Below, one piece after another: positions 1 to 11,044 of a stretch of DNA of 64,000 nucleotides (position 1 is the first letter of the stretch; the number at the start of each line of letters is the position of its first letter). Below the pieces are notes generated by a model. The model did not search any database. It was given only the letters and a program-made list of their open reading frames with translations, and was not told where the DNA came from. A program made the position numbers and the translations under genes. Source of the DNA: Coniella vitis (taxonomy: Eukaryota > Ascomycota > Sordariomycetes > Diaporthales > Schizoparmaceae); NCBI GenBank assembly GCA_011317545.1, contig WUJK01000012.1:571001-635000 (forward strand). Direction: 5' to 3'.

Positions 1-644
1 AGAGTTTATTGTATACAGGACATATAGATGCGAACACAGATGAAAAAGAATCAAAGGGAAAAAAAAAAAAGACGACATTTCGATTCCTTTGATTGGGAAT
101 CACGTCGGGATGTATCTGACCAGTGTGTAGGAATGTCGACTGGAATGGGCGCGGCTGGCTGGGCTGAATGAATGACCGACTTGGTCAAAATTCATCGTCG
201 AGCAGTCATCCACACCCTGTGACCATCGTTGTTGGCAGACGGCTGATACAGACGTCAAGCCACTCCATGCCGAGATCGCGGGGGTGGCTGGCTGGCTGAC
301 TGGCTGGCTAGCTGGGCTGGCTGGCAGTTGGCAGGAAGAATATTGGCAACAACGTGCGGCATTGACAAATGGGACATGGGAAGAAAAGGTAAAAAGACAA
401 AAGGGAAGGAAAAAAAGGGAACGGAACTAAAACCAAGGACTCAGCACAAAAAGAACGTGCCTATGATGTAAGTGGGAACGCTAGCAGAGACAAGTCCAAA
501 CCTGGGATGAAAGAAGAAAACCTGGGGGGAAAAGAGAGGAGCATATGATATTGTGTTGTTAAGTTTTTGAAGGACACTTTTGTGTACCCAAGAGGAATGA
601 ATGAATATGCAACTCATCCCCGAGTGCGTCTAGTAAGTAGATGG

Positions 645-681
<37 letters not shown>

Positions 682-1380
682 GGAGAGTAATAAGAGCACC
701 CCGTTCGATGCTTTGGGCGGGATTTGTGCTAGGGACTATCCATCTGTATACTATGTGCACCCTCAAAAAAAGACCTAGACATCTCCAATCTTGACGGTAG
801 AACTTGGTTAATTGGCATAGTCAAGTCACTGCCTTTCTTTCTTGTCCCTGTTTTCCCTTTTTTTTTTTTTTTTTTTTTTTTTTGGAAACGGCCAAGTGCT
901 AGCGGATATGAACTGCGCAATAGGCAGAACCAATACGACACTATGTAAGCAGGCTTCTTCTAGCCAATCACCAACCATAGCAGGTACTTGGGCCAAGCAG
1001 GATAACCTGTGACTATGTCTCCCCCGACGTTAATCAATATTCTGCCAGACGATTCGCTATACATAATGTAGCAGACTCCAGTTCTCACTGCGCCTTTCAT
1101 TGTTCATGAGAGCCAGACACAAGTATATCGTGTAGAACCGGTATACCAAAATCAAGGAGGTATATATATATATATATACAGCTCTCACCTTTTCCTGCCC
1201 GACTACATCTTGTTGTAGCTGCCACATGTATAATCCACAACATCTGCTGCAAATAGGAATGCAAGATGGTCTATACCTATAATACCAAAGAGACACAAGT
1301 TCGTAAATACTACACTCGCTAAAGCCAAAGCAATGAGAAACGCGAACCATTACCACACCACCTCCCCACCAAAACACCAT
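1..1380. other. Gene-free stretch with poly-T tracts
   Basis: I see no supportable gene. It holds a (GGCT)n-like tract near 287-330, a 32-nt poly-T at 648-679, a 26-nt poly-T at 858-883 and a short (TA)n at about 1161-1178. Its right end is probably the 3' UTR of the dehydrogenase gene that ends at 1381 on the minus strand. Confidence 0.6.
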
Positions 1381-2652
1381 CTAATCATCCCAAGCCATCT
1401 CCAGAATCTCCCTCACCTCGTCCTTGCCAACCTCAACTGGCCCGTTCACCGTGCACGGATCCTTGAGACTGTTCTCGACCAACCCATCAAACTGCTCCTT
1501 CTTGATCCCCATCCCCTTCAACGTCCGCGGCATGCCCAACTCCCTCAGATACGCATCCAGCAAGTCTCCCGCATCCGCATCCCCCTCCTTCAACCCCCTT
1601 TGCGCAAACACCTCCCGGAGCAACGGATCTGTCCAGAACGCCTTCCGCACCCTTTGCTGCCGCTGCCGTGCGAGCTCCCCGCCATGCTTCCAGTTGAACT
1701 TGAGCACGTTAGGCAGCAGGATACAGCTCGTCTCGCCGTGCCCTACACCCAGCGGACCCAGCTGGTGACCAATCCCATGGCTCGGCCCGACACCAATCGC
1801 CACCGCGCGGGCGGTAACCACCGTGGCCAGCTGGCACTGCAGCCGAGCGTGCAGGTCGTCGTACCCTCTGACCTTTGTGGCGAGGAGATTCGGCAGCATC
1901 TTGCGCAGCGCGTCCTCGAGCACGTCGCGGATGGCGTCCGCATTCTCGACGTCTTGCTTGGTGCTCGACAGGCCCTCGATGCAGTGGTCGATGGTGCGCA
2001 CGCCGGTCGAGAACCAAAAGCGTTCCGGCAGCGGGAGCGTCAGCGCGGGGTCGTAGACGACGAGGTCGGCCCACATGGAGACATGCTTGAAGAGGGACTT
2101 GGCGCCGTGTTTGTCTGTGGCGCCCGAGAAGTGTGTCCATTCGCCGCCGGACAGTGACGTCGGGATGAAGATGCTGGGGATGGTGGCGGGGGCTGCGGCG
2201 TCCTTGTTGTGCGCGTTGCTGTCCTCAAAATCGGCTTTGGCGATTTTGTGCAAGGCTTCGCGCGCACTGTCTGTGAGGATATTGTTCGCTGCAAAGAGGC
2301 GGGCGAGCTTGACGCCATCGATGATGGAGCCGCCGCCGAGGGTGATGATGAGGTCGGGCTGGGTTTTCTTGAGGTCTGCAGTCAGCTCGTAGACCTCGTC
2401 CCAGGGCGTGTGCGGCTGGATGCCGTAGCGGACGCCGACTATCGTCCCCGCTTGGCGTTCTAGGGCTTGCTGGAGCGTTGTCCAGTCTTTTGTCTTGCTG
2501 ATTGTCTTGGAGACAATGACGTAGACGCGTGAGGCGTCGAATGTGTGTTTGGCGTGCCATGCGGCCGCTTCGTGGAAGGCTAGACCGTAGGAAAGGTATG
2601 GTTTGGGCGCGGATGGATCGGGTAGCTGGTATGTCTCGCCGGGAGCAGACAT
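1381..2652 (-). CDS. Iron-containing alcohol dehydrogenase / maleylacetate reductase-like protein
   Basis: Single-exon, 423 aa. The protein has the Fe-ADH fold signature: a dinucleotide-binding GGGS loop at residues 106-109 (LGGGSIIDG), the family core STGVRTIDHCIEG at about 215-227, and the His-rich stretch SHGIGHQLG...VGHGE at 291-306. Fe-ADH enzymes reduce aldehydes or ketones (or maleylacetate) with NAD(P)H, usually in the cytosol. By alignment from memory with FucO-type enzymes, His223, His296 and His305 fall on metal-ligand positions. The usual ligand Asp four residues before the first His is Arg219 instead, which fits the maleylacetate reductase-like branch better than a classical Fe2+ alcohol dehydrogenase. 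The length is normal for the family. The start is the first Met of the ORF. The substrate cannot be read from the sequence, and neighbouring genes give no pathway clue. Confidence 0.88.
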   Translation of the reverse strand: MSAPGETYQLPDPSAPKPYLSYGLAFHEAAAWHAKHTFDASRVYVIVSKTISKTKDWTTLQQALERQAGTIVGVRYGIQPHTPWDEVYELTADLKKTQPDLIITLGGGSIIDGVKLARLFAANNILTDSAREALHKIAKADFEDSNAHNKDAAAPATIPSIFIPTSLSGGEWTHFSGATDKHGAKSLFKHVSMWADLVVYDPALTLPLPERFWFSTGVRTIDHCIEGLSSTKQDVENADAIRDVLEDALRKMLPNLLATKVRGYDDLHARLQCQLATVVTARAVAIGVGPSHGIGHQLGPLGVGHGETSCILLPNVLKFNWKHGGELARQRQQRVRKAFWTDPLLREVFAQRGLKEGDADAGDLLDAYLRELGMPRTLKGMGIKKEQFDGLVENSLKDPCTVNGPVEVGKDEVREILEMAWDD

Positions 2653-2988
2653 GGTGAATCTTGACCATGCAAGTGGTTGTGGTTTGCCTTTAGTTTGTCC
2701 AAAGTAGAGTCTTGGAACTTATTCCTAGGTTGCTTCGGTGGTTCTGATGATGATATTCTGTCGTACCAAGAGCAGGTTGTTCAGTCTCCACCGGATCATC
2801 GGATATGACAACACCATGACCAAAAAGCACTTGAGTATCAAGGGGTGGGCATGCCCATGATTAGTCAGAAAAAACCACCGCCCAAAGGTGCGCACATCAA
2901 GTACCAGGCACACATGCAAAGTAACGGACATATCATGGAGATTGCCGTGTCCTTTTACCCTGAACAGGTATCGAGCTGTGGGAATTTC
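2653..2988. other. Intergenic spacer
   Basis: This 336 bp spacer separates two minus-strand genes. It must contain the promoter of the dehydrogenase and the 3' UTR of the small membrane-protein gene. I see no recognisable element in it. Confidence 0.5.
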
Positions 2989-3510
2989 TTAGCTCTTTTT
3001 GCCCGCAGCAGGCAGCTTCTTGCTGCTTGCTCCTCCCATGCCCACATTCAAGAGGAAAGCAGTCCGCAGAGCGGCGCCGAGATAGACAAAGGGGATGTTG
3101 CCCCAGTCGATGGCGTTCCAGCGTGCAAAGTTCCACGGAAGATAGATGCGCAGCCCCAGCGACTGCAGGGTGTACAGGTGGCCGATGTCAGCGACGAGCA
3201 GCACAAAGAGGAGCGTCTTCCAGACACGCAGGTCCGAGGTGGCGCGCAGGACGAGGGCCTCGTTGAGAGCAAAGAGCAAGTACAGGTTGGCGAGCTGGGA
3301 GAGGACGATGGCGGTTCCTTGGGGCACAGCAGTCAGGACGGGAGCCGAGGCAGCATGCGTGAGCAGCAGGTAGTCGTGCTGCTGGAAGTGGGCATAGTAT
3401 GCGCCGACGAGGGCCGAGATGGGCTCGATGACCAAGAAGAAGAGGCGGTAGGGCAGGGGCAAGCCAAAGCCCAGTTGGCGCGGTGTTGTCGTTTGTGCTG
3501 GGGAGGCCAT
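2989..3510 (-). CDS. Small four-helix membrane protein (DUF7704-type)
   Basis: Single-exon, 173 aa. A short polar N-terminus is followed by about four hydrophobic segments: near residues 19-40 (LPYRLFFLVIEPISALVGAY), 62-84, 95-115 and 137-158. The C-terminus is Lys-rich (SSKKLPAAGKKS). The pattern PLPYRLFFLVIEPISALVGA and the later YLPWNFARWNAIDWGNI resemble a widespread fungal family of unknown function that I associate with DUF7704, related in layout to EXPERA/TM6SF-type proteins. That assignment is from memory. The dilysine-like tail could suggest ER retention, but this is inference. No substrate or partner can be named. Confidence 0.75.
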   Translation of the reverse strand: MASPAQTTTPRQLGFGLPLPYRLFFLVIEPISALVGAYYAHFQQHDYLLLTHAASAPVLTAVPQGTAIVLSQLANLYLLFALNEALVLRATSDLRVWKTLLFVLLVADIGHLYTLQSLGLRIYLPWNFARWNAIDWGNIPFVYLGAALRTAFLLNVGMGGASSKKLPAAGKKS

Positions 3511-5246
3511 GTCGGTCGGTTGGCTGGCTGGCTGTTAAAAGTGTTGAGGGTGCAGTTGGGCGTGAACACTGAAGCTTCTTTTTCGCTGTGCATGATGATA
3601 GTATTTTACTATGTATGTACGTACCCATGATTACATCAGCAGTACTTGTATGTAGCGGAGGGATTCAGTCGGTCCGTGCGCACCCTTCTGGAGCACTTTT
3701 GGCCAGCCTCTGAAAAAGCTCCAGTATCTCCGGCCAGTGACTGATTCCTTTGCACCTACACCGTTCTAAATGCGCAGTGTGTCTTCTCTCAGCCCATTGT
3801 ACACAGCTAGTCATTCAGCCACAATCCAATCGAGCAGCATGCCCGAAGAGGCCTTGGAACAGATGCTCCAGAGATTCAGGCTAGCCACAGGAAACATAGT
3901 AAGGAGCCTTCCGTTAGTGGCTTCAATCAGTGGTGGTGGATCTCCCCAGTGATCGGCGTGCTGTCCGTGAACCGAGGAACTAATTGATGAGCATCCACTT
4001 GAGCAGGCCAGGTGGCTCTCGTGCTATGCTGCTTACATAATTCACGCTGTGCATAGTACTATGTATCCGTGCCGTTGCTTGTCACTGCAGCAAGCATCGC
4101 TCTCGACGCTCCTCCTTTCGCATTGTCAATTCGCTGTCTCTGGCTCCTTCCATTTCCTTTCACGTATATGTACATGGTAGTAGCGAGTAAGCAAGCCTCT
4201 ACAAAAGGAAAAGATGCCTATCCCATCAAGAAACCAAACTAGTTCTGCTAGCCTCCGGTTGTACCGACAGTTTCGCATGCTATGATTCGGCACTTGATGA
4301 CTACCGGCTCGTAGATGTGCTAAGACGATTGCATCTCCTAGCGGGCCCCTAGCGGCCCCCCAGTGCCCCCCAGTGCCCCCCAAGCGCCCCTGCAGGGTCA
4401 TGGTTACAGGGCTGCAGCCTCTGTACATAGTACTATGGCAGTACGATAGTGATCGTGACTTTTTCTTCTGCCTCCTCCTTCACTTCGGCGACATCTGTTT
4501 GGCAGGAAAGCTGACGCGCCAATGCGCCAGGCCATAACCGAGCAGCATTGGCTTGCCAACTTATGTGCAACCGAGTGTAGCACAAGCGAGCCTTCACCTT
4601 GTGCTGCCACAACAAGCGACTATTTGCTGCAATCCTGTGGATCCCTTCCTTTTCCCTCTTTTCCCCATTCGCACGTCGACGGTATCATGGTTTGATCCAT
4701 CTGCCATTTAGCCCTACAGATGTGGAGCTAGCTGTGCTCCTTGCCAAATCGCATTCGAGCACCGCACCGTTGTTGGGCTTGGCCCCCAAAAGAGCTGGCT
4801 GGCTGGCTAGCTGTTGGAAGGAAAAGGGGGTTGTCGAGGGGGACAGGGACAGACTGACCGTTTGCAGATCCCCAGATCGATCCTACGGCTGACAAAACTT
4901 GCCCGCGTCTTCATCAAGCTCTCCAATCATCAACCTGTCCGTCTGTCTGTCGATTCGTCTGCCTGTCAATCCTCAACAACGACTCATTACACTGCTTCCC
5001 GGCCTCGACCATCCAGCAACCACCTCGAGTCAATCCAGAGATCCACCCGTCGTCTCCCTCTGGCCGCTTCCCCAGGTCAAGCCACACCGACCCTCCCTAT
5101 CGCTGCACGTATCGCACTGCGCATTGGCCCGCTCTGCTTCCACCGTCCAGCCTTCTTCTTGGCTTGCTTGACCAGCGCTTGCATAGCAGACCATACTGGG
5201 CTCGGTCGACATACAGCGTGCCCATCCTCTTCAACCACTGCCACAC
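3511..5246. other. Gene-free divergent intergenic region
   Basis: No gene is supportable here. It lies between the minus-strand membrane protein and the plus-strand sulfotransferase-like gene, so it probably holds both promoters. Landmarks are ACTATGTA motifs at 3608, 4058 and 4424, a perfect 12-nt palindrome CATAGTACTATG at 4052-4063 and again at 4426-4437, three copies of a CCCCCCAGTG unit at about 4358-4390, and (GGCT)n tracts at about 3522 and 4797. Confidence 0.55.
4358..4390. repeat. CCCCCCAGTG short tandem repeat
   Basis: Three near-identical 10-nt units rich in C, read directly from the sequence. It lies in an intergenic region and no function is apparent. Confidence 0.7.
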
Positions 5247-6320
5247 ATGGCGGGCCATGCCATGAAGCCAACACCCGTCCTCCTCGAGGATGGCACAGAC
5301 ATTGACCGATCAAAATGCACCCGAATCGTGCCCATGAAGGTGCTCGTCCTGGGCATGTGCCGTACCGGAACCATGTGTGAGTTTGCCCTCACATCCCCTT
5401 CCTTTGCTACACCATGACCGACACAACACGCTGACCTCGGTCCTGTCTGTCCGTTTCCAATGCTCATCAGCTGTCCGAAATGCCCTCCGCTCTCTCGGCT
5501 ACCTAGACTGCTACCACATGCGCGCCGCAAGCACAGAGACGCCCCGAGACTGCCTCATGTGGATGCGCGCCATCCGCGCCAAATGGGACGGCGAGGGCGA
5601 GTTTGGCAAGCGGGAGTGGGATCAGCTGCTGGGCCATTGCCAGGCCGTCTGTGACTTGCCTGCTGCTGCCTTTGCCCCCGAGCTGATCGCCGCGTATCCC
5701 AATGCGAAAGTGATTCTTACGAATCGAGATGTGGATTCCTGGCACCAGTATGTATTTTTTGTATTTCTTTTTTTTTGTTTCTTGCCCATGAGAGAGATGC
5801 TTTTCGATCAGAGCGAATAATCATCTTCCTTTATATAAAAAAAGAAAAAGAAATACTAATATCCCACCACAGATCCACGTCCCGCACAATCTACCACGCC
5901 ATCAAAGATGAAACCTCCCAAATCATCTCGCACTTCGACTGGGCCTTTTCCCTCTACCGGCCCATGCTCCTCCTCCTCTGGGACCGCCTCTTTAGCGGCG
6001 ACTTTGAGGGCAAGGGCAAGGACGTCTACCGCGCCCACTACACCCTCGTCCGCCAGCTCGTCCCGCCCGAGCAACTGCTCGAATACGACGTCAGCCAGGG
6101 CTGGGAACCGCTGTGCAAGTTCCTGGGCGAGGAGGTCCCCAACGCCCACGAGATGCCCTTTCCGTACTATAGTAGTACGGCCGACTTCCTCAGGGGTATG
6201 CGCAAGAGGAACCGCAGGAAGGTTAGGGAGATGGCTGTCAAGGCTATGGTGTTTGTGTTGGGCATTGCGTGTGTGTGGATAGTATTTGGGTATTTGTCCA
6301 AGTGGACTGGGATGATATGA
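5247..6320 (+). CDS. P-loop sulfotransferase-like protein with C-terminal membrane anchor
   Basis: Three exons by my splice reading: 5247-5376, 5471-5747 and 5873-6320, giving 284 aa. Intron 1 has donor GTGAGT and acceptor CAG. Intron 2 has donor GTATGT, a TACTAAT branch point and acceptor CAG. The joined protein has a nucleotide-binding P-loop, GMCRTGTMS, at residues 36-44, a conserved TNRDVDSWHQS segment and a C-terminal hydrophobic helix (about residues 256-277) that would anchor it in a membrane. This is the common fungal family often labelled 'NAD-dependent epimerase/dehydratase' but structurally sulfotransferase-like, with PAPS as the presumed donor. Acceptor substrate and compartment are unknown. 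The start at 5247 is the first in-frame ATG of exon 1; a second Met lies five codons downstream. Confidence 0.85.
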
Positions 6321-8349
6321 ATGGTCTTAAGACAGAGGCATGTTCGATATGATTACCTGGGAAGGTAATGGGATGGCTTTGGGGGGGGGGGTAGGTTTGG
6401 CAGGTTCAGCAGGACTGGTTGGGCTGGGCTTGACTTGACGTTACTGGCTTCTTTTTCTCTCTCCTGTTTCAAGGATGGAAGAGGCATGGGATGAGTGATT
6501 TTGATTCCCCAACGAGCTACGACAGACGGCGTTCTTTTATTTGTGGGGGGGAAGCACGGATATCAATTTGACATTTTCGCATTATGCCACGAGCGAGCAA
6601 GTACACTGTCCATCTGAGAGTGGTCTCTCTGATTTCGAGTCCGCAGCGCTTCTGCAAGTTCGACCATCTCCCTTTGGCTGTTTCTTCGGGGAATTTGTAA
6701 CCCCTCGACGCGATGATGGGTGCTTTACCGGACTAGCTTTTGCTTGCGAACATACGGGCCTGACTCGGGAAGTAGTTGGAAGTCCACTTGATCTTGACCA
6801 GGTAATGGGGTGGCCTTGTGAGATGAGGACTGTACAAGAATGTACGATCTGATCTTTAATCAATTGCTCGAGAAGAAGATGCAACTCCCCGGCTATATCC
6901 TCTTTCTTTCTTTCTCTCTTTCTCTCTCTCTTTCTTTCTCTCTTTCTTTCTCTCTTTCTTTCTCTCTTTCTTTCTCTCTTTCTTTCTCTTTTCTCTCTCC
7001 TCCCTCCAACGCAATCGAGGCTGAAATCAAAGTCATTCACTTGCTCCCCTCGCCCTCTCTCCTTGAGCGAAGTACACAGTAGAGAATCAAAAAGGGCGAG
7101 GGTAGTCCCTGTAGAATCAACACCGCTAACATAAAAGAGCAAGGTGGAAACCCCGGGATGGCCGCGCGTGATCCCGCTTGGGCCTTTTTCCTTTTCTCCA
7201 GATGCCCCCCCCCCCCGTTCCTTTGCAGAGTCGTATCTGAAAACTTTCATACTATAGTAATGGGGCAAGGAAACTTTCGTCCCAGACGGAGCCCTGTGCT
7301 GCTCTCCGGCTCCGCCCGGGACGATACTGTGCCCCATCCAATCAACGATAATGACCATCTTGATGTCCACATTTCGGTACAATTCCCGTCCCGAACAATA
7401 AATAGTGTGTATACTGTATTGTGGGACCCCAATTTTTTGTGGTAGGGTTTTTTTTTTTTTTCTTTTTTCCCTCCCTTCTAGAGCACTCTGGAAAAAAAAC
7501 CCCGACGGCATAACATAATCAAGAAGAGAAGCAAAAAAGATAGACTATCTGTGCTTCCATGACAAGTACCGGGCTCCACTACGATGGCAACATAACGCAA
7601 CGGAGTCCGTGTCGATCTGGCAACGGGTAAATAGAAAAAGAAACAAAGGGAAGAAAGGCAAAAAAAGAAAAAGAAAAAAACGAAAAAGTTGCCTCGGCTC
7701 AAACAGGTTTGATTTATCAGCCAGTTTCCCCGAGCGATGGACTAAGGCAAGATAGTGAATCGCGAATCGGGGAATCGTGATGGAGACTGGTAGATTGTCG
7801 TCGTTTTCTTTCGTTTCATTTTTCTGCGTTTGTTGATCTCGGCCTGGCCTGTGGGCGGTGGGGTGTGATAAGTATTCTAAATCATGATATATACACATAT
7901 ATAATGGTTGTTTTCCTCTTTACGAGTCTTTTTTCCTTCTTGATGTTCCCTGATCTCTAATTCGTGAACACAAATCTGAACCCTCCTTTATTGCTTTGCT
8001 TTTTTGAAAAGCAGCATCCACCCATTGTTTCTGTTTGATCTTCTTTTTTCTGTCCTGTCGTTTCTAGGCACAACAATCCCGAGATACCCTGCATAGCGTC
8101 TGTGGTCATTCCCTTGCGTGGACAAAAAAGAGAGAGAGAAAAAGAGACAAGGTCGCGTTTCAGAAGCTGAAACTCTTCGAGATATCAGTATCATTGTCCT
8201 TACGTTTTACCAGACGACTTCTTTGAAACGGACCACCTAGTCTTGATACCCAAGCAGGATCCCTCACCGTGAACAACGACAACAACTACTACTACCACCA
8301 CAGACCCAACGAATCTCTCCTTGCACACACAAAGAAGAATTGACCAAAA
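6321..8349. other. Gene-free stretch with polypyrimidine tracts
   Basis: No gene is supported. The stretch contains a long (TTTC/TCTC)n tract at about 6899-6998 and several short homopolymers (G9 near 6382, C near 7206). Open frames across the tract are low-complexity artefacts (KRER or SLSFS runs). The last few hundred bases should be the leader and promoter of the flavin oxidoreductase gene starting at 8350. Confidence 0.5.
6899..6998. repeat. (CTTT/CTCT)n polypyrimidine microsatellite
   Basis: About 100 nt of nearly pure pyrimidine made of interleaved CTTT and CTCT units, in an intergenic region. Confidence 0.85.
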
Positions 8350-9770
8350 ATGGCCTCCCTCCACATCGCCCAGCCCTTGACCCTCCCCAGCGGCCTCGAG
8401 CTGCCCAACCGGCTCGTCAAGGCCGCCATGGCCGAAGCCCTGTCCAAAGACGGCCTCCCGACCAACCCTTCCTTCCTGGGCGCCTACTCGACCTGGGCGA
8501 CCGGCGGCTGGGGCCTCATCCTCACAGGCAACGTGCAAATCGACCAGCGCCACCTCGGCCAACCAGGCGATGTGGCTCTCCTCGACGATGAAGCCGCCAT
8601 GCTGCCCGCGTGGAAAGCCTGGGCTGCGGCTTGCAAGAGCAGCACCGCCGCCTCCTCCTCTAACAAGAACACCCCGGTCCTCGTCCAGGTGAACCACCCA
8701 GGCCGCCAATCGCCCCTCGGCGCCGGGACCCGCGGCTTCTTCGAAAAGACACTGGCGCCGTCGCCTGTCCCGCTGCAGCTGGGCAGCGGCTTGCTCGGGC
8801 GGGTCATGTCGGCGCTGCTCTTTGGCACCCCGCGCGAGATGGCGCAGGCCGACATTGACGACGTGGTGCGGCGGTTTGCGGCGACGGCACGGCTCAGCGC
8901 GGAGGCCGGGTTCGACGGCGTCGAGATCCACGCCGCGCACGGCTACCTCCTGGCGCAGTTTCTCAGCGCGCAGACGAACCGGCGCACGGACGCGTACGGC
9001 GGCGACGCGGTGCGGCGGGCGCGGATCGTGGTCGAGGTGGTGCGGGCGATGCGGGACGCGACGCCGGCTGGGTTCACGATCGGCATCAAGCTCAACAGCG
9101 TGGACCACCAGTCGGACCGCGAGCTGGGCGAGGTGATTGCGCAGCTGCAGGCGATCGTGGAGGCGGGCATCGACTTTGTCGAGATCAGCGGCGGGTCGTA
9201 CGAGGACCCCAAGATGATGCAGCAGGCGGGGGCGGCTGCGGAGAAGATGGCGGCGGCGGCGGCGGCGCAGTCGGAGCGGACCAAGGCGCGCGAGGCCTTC
9301 TTCCTGGACTTTGCGCAGGCGATCCGGCACCGGTTCGCGGGCGTTCCGCTCATGGTGACGGGTGGGTTTGCCACGCGCCAGGGCCTGGAGACTGCGGTGG
9401 CCGAGGGCGGCTGTGATCTGGTGGGTGTGGGCCGGCCTGCTGTGCTGGACCCGTTGCTGCCTCAGCGGGTGGTTTTGAATGCCGAGGTCAGCGACGAGGA
9501 TGCCAAGATGTATCGCAAGGAGGTGCCAGCGCCGTGGTTGGCCAAGAAGATTGGTGCTGGTGTGGGTGCCGGTGCTGTTTCGGTGAGTTTCTCTTGTTTC
9601 CCCTTCTTTCTTTCTTTCTCTTCTTTTCTTTTTCTTTTTCTTGTCTTTTGCCTTTTTCTCTGTTCTCGCCGCTTCTTGTGATGAGCACATGTGCTAACCG
9701 TTGGTGATTATAGCGCTGGTATTCCCAAAAGATTGGCGAGATGGCGTACCACAAGCCGTCAGACTTGTAA
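8350..9770 (+). CDS. NADH:flavin oxidoreductase, Old Yellow Enzyme family
   Basis: Two exons, 8350-9582 and 9714-9770, giving 429 aa. The intron has donor GTGAGT, a TGCTAAC branch and acceptor TAG. Its removal adds a short C-terminal tail beginning RWYSQKIGEM. The protein is a full TIM-barrel flavin reductase: an N-terminal LPNRLVKAAMAE motif (residues 18-29), a VNHPGRQ segment (114-120) and the substrate/FMN segment EIHAAHGYLLAQFLS (about 192-206), where His194, His197 and Tyr199 take the usual catalytic positions. Downstream is the FMN-phosphate region (VTGGFATR...VGVGRP). Such enzymes use NAD(P)H to reduce activated C=C bonds or similar electrophiles. The class resembles bacterial-type OYE/2,4-dienoyl-CoA reductase relatives. 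Physiological substrate unknown. The GC-rich coding strand leaves a long meaningless antisense frame. Confidence 0.92.
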
Positions 9771-10397
9771 ATATGTCATAGTGGTGGTGACACTTGAAGC
9801 GTCGGTGGCTGACTTGTGTGTGAATATATGTAACGGAAAGGTGGTCGGATCTTGTATACGCGCTTTATACACACGGGTTTAGAAAAGGATAGACAACATT
9901 TGGGTAATAATAACGTGGATTTTCCAAGACAATATCCGCTGGCAACGGCTTGGTTTCTGATGATGTAGCAGTCTGGAGAGCAAGGAAAAGGGAGCCATAT
10001 GCTTGGCTTTCCTTGAGCGAGTGGGCGGATGTAGTGCGCATACGCGCGAGATCTGGCTGATCAGAGGATCTGACGATCGATGGTGTGCAAAGTCTTGATA
10101 TTGTTGTCCAAGCTGGAGGAAGGAAGCCACATAGTCCTCGCCGTGCTGACCAAGGGGGGCCCAACAGTAGAAGAGCTGGTTCAAACCCGAACTCGCTTGC
10201 GAGTATATTGCCAAGCAGCCATCAAATAGATGTGTAAGTGGACTTACTCGTAGAATATTCTCTTTTTCTCCCTTCTTATTGTGGTGGTGCTTGGAAGCCA
10301 TACTCAACCCTCGGCGCCCGACAAAAGAGCGAGATCCAAGTCCTCGCCCAACAGTCAAAGGACAAACCAAGCAAAGAAAGATGTAATGTAGAGCGAG

Positions 10398-10433
<36 letters not shown>

Positions 10434-11044
10434 AGAAGAAGAAGAAGAAGACATATCCACAACTCATGCCACGCCACCATGTCCTCCGTGCTTTGTGGCC
10501 CAGAAAAGCGGAGAGAGAACACCTGCAGAGTACATAGGAATGCATTTTGGGGGTACAATATACATCGTAATCTTATCAGATCTGATCAAAACCGGGCTCT
10601 ACCGGCGCGGGACCCACAATAACCTCTCCGGGATCGCACATACGACGTTGGGGGTTGCCCAAGGCTGCAAGTTTGCCGGAGCGAGGCTGCTGTGCTATTT
10701 TTTTCTTCTTTTTCTTCTCATTTTCAATTACCCAGGCGCCACTTTTGATTCTTTTGCTGCTGCTCAGCTCTTCTTCTCTTCTCGCTGCTCTTGGAAAGAT
10801 CGGCCATCAATCAAAACCGTCATTCGTTGCTTATCACTTGCCCGGTGGGACATCGAACCTCGGCTCGGCACACGGCTGCTTCAACTCCTCGTGAAACCGG
10901 CCACCCTCCTCTACACGCCGGCAAACACCCCGCAATAGAACCATCGCCAACAACACCACCCCCACAACCCAAAGCCAAAAAGAGCAAGGCAAGAAAAGAA
11001 GAAGAAAAAAGGAGAAGAGACAAAAAGAAGAGAGCGAGAGAAAC
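9771..11044. other. Gene-free spacer with GA/GAA microsatellite
   Basis: No gene is recognised. It includes the (GA)n-(GAA)n microsatellite at about 10392-10450. The final part is an A/G-rich leader directly before the PEX11-like ATG, containing a purine-rich run (AAGAGCGAGAGAAAC). Confidence 0.5.
10392..10450. repeat. (GA)n followed by (GAA)n microsatellite
   Basis: Perfect GA dinucleotides followed by GAA trinucleotides, intergenic. Confidence 0.9.

Noticed and set aside
3511..5246. Secondary-metabolite cluster around the sulfotransferase and dehydrogenase
   Set aside because: No synthase, P450 or transporter lies nearby; neighbouring genes are housekeeping types.
6582..7511. 309-codon minus-strand frame with KRER repeats
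   Set aside because: The repeats are just the translation of the polypyrimidine microsatellite.
8200..9690. 496-codon open frame antisense to the flavin oxidoreductase
   Set aside because: It mirrors the GC-rich coding frame, is full of Arg/His/Pro runs, and has no domain or splice logic.
10176..10192. tRNA-like B box (GGTTCAAACCC)
   Set aside because: The flanking bases do not form a T-stem and no anticodon arm could be found.
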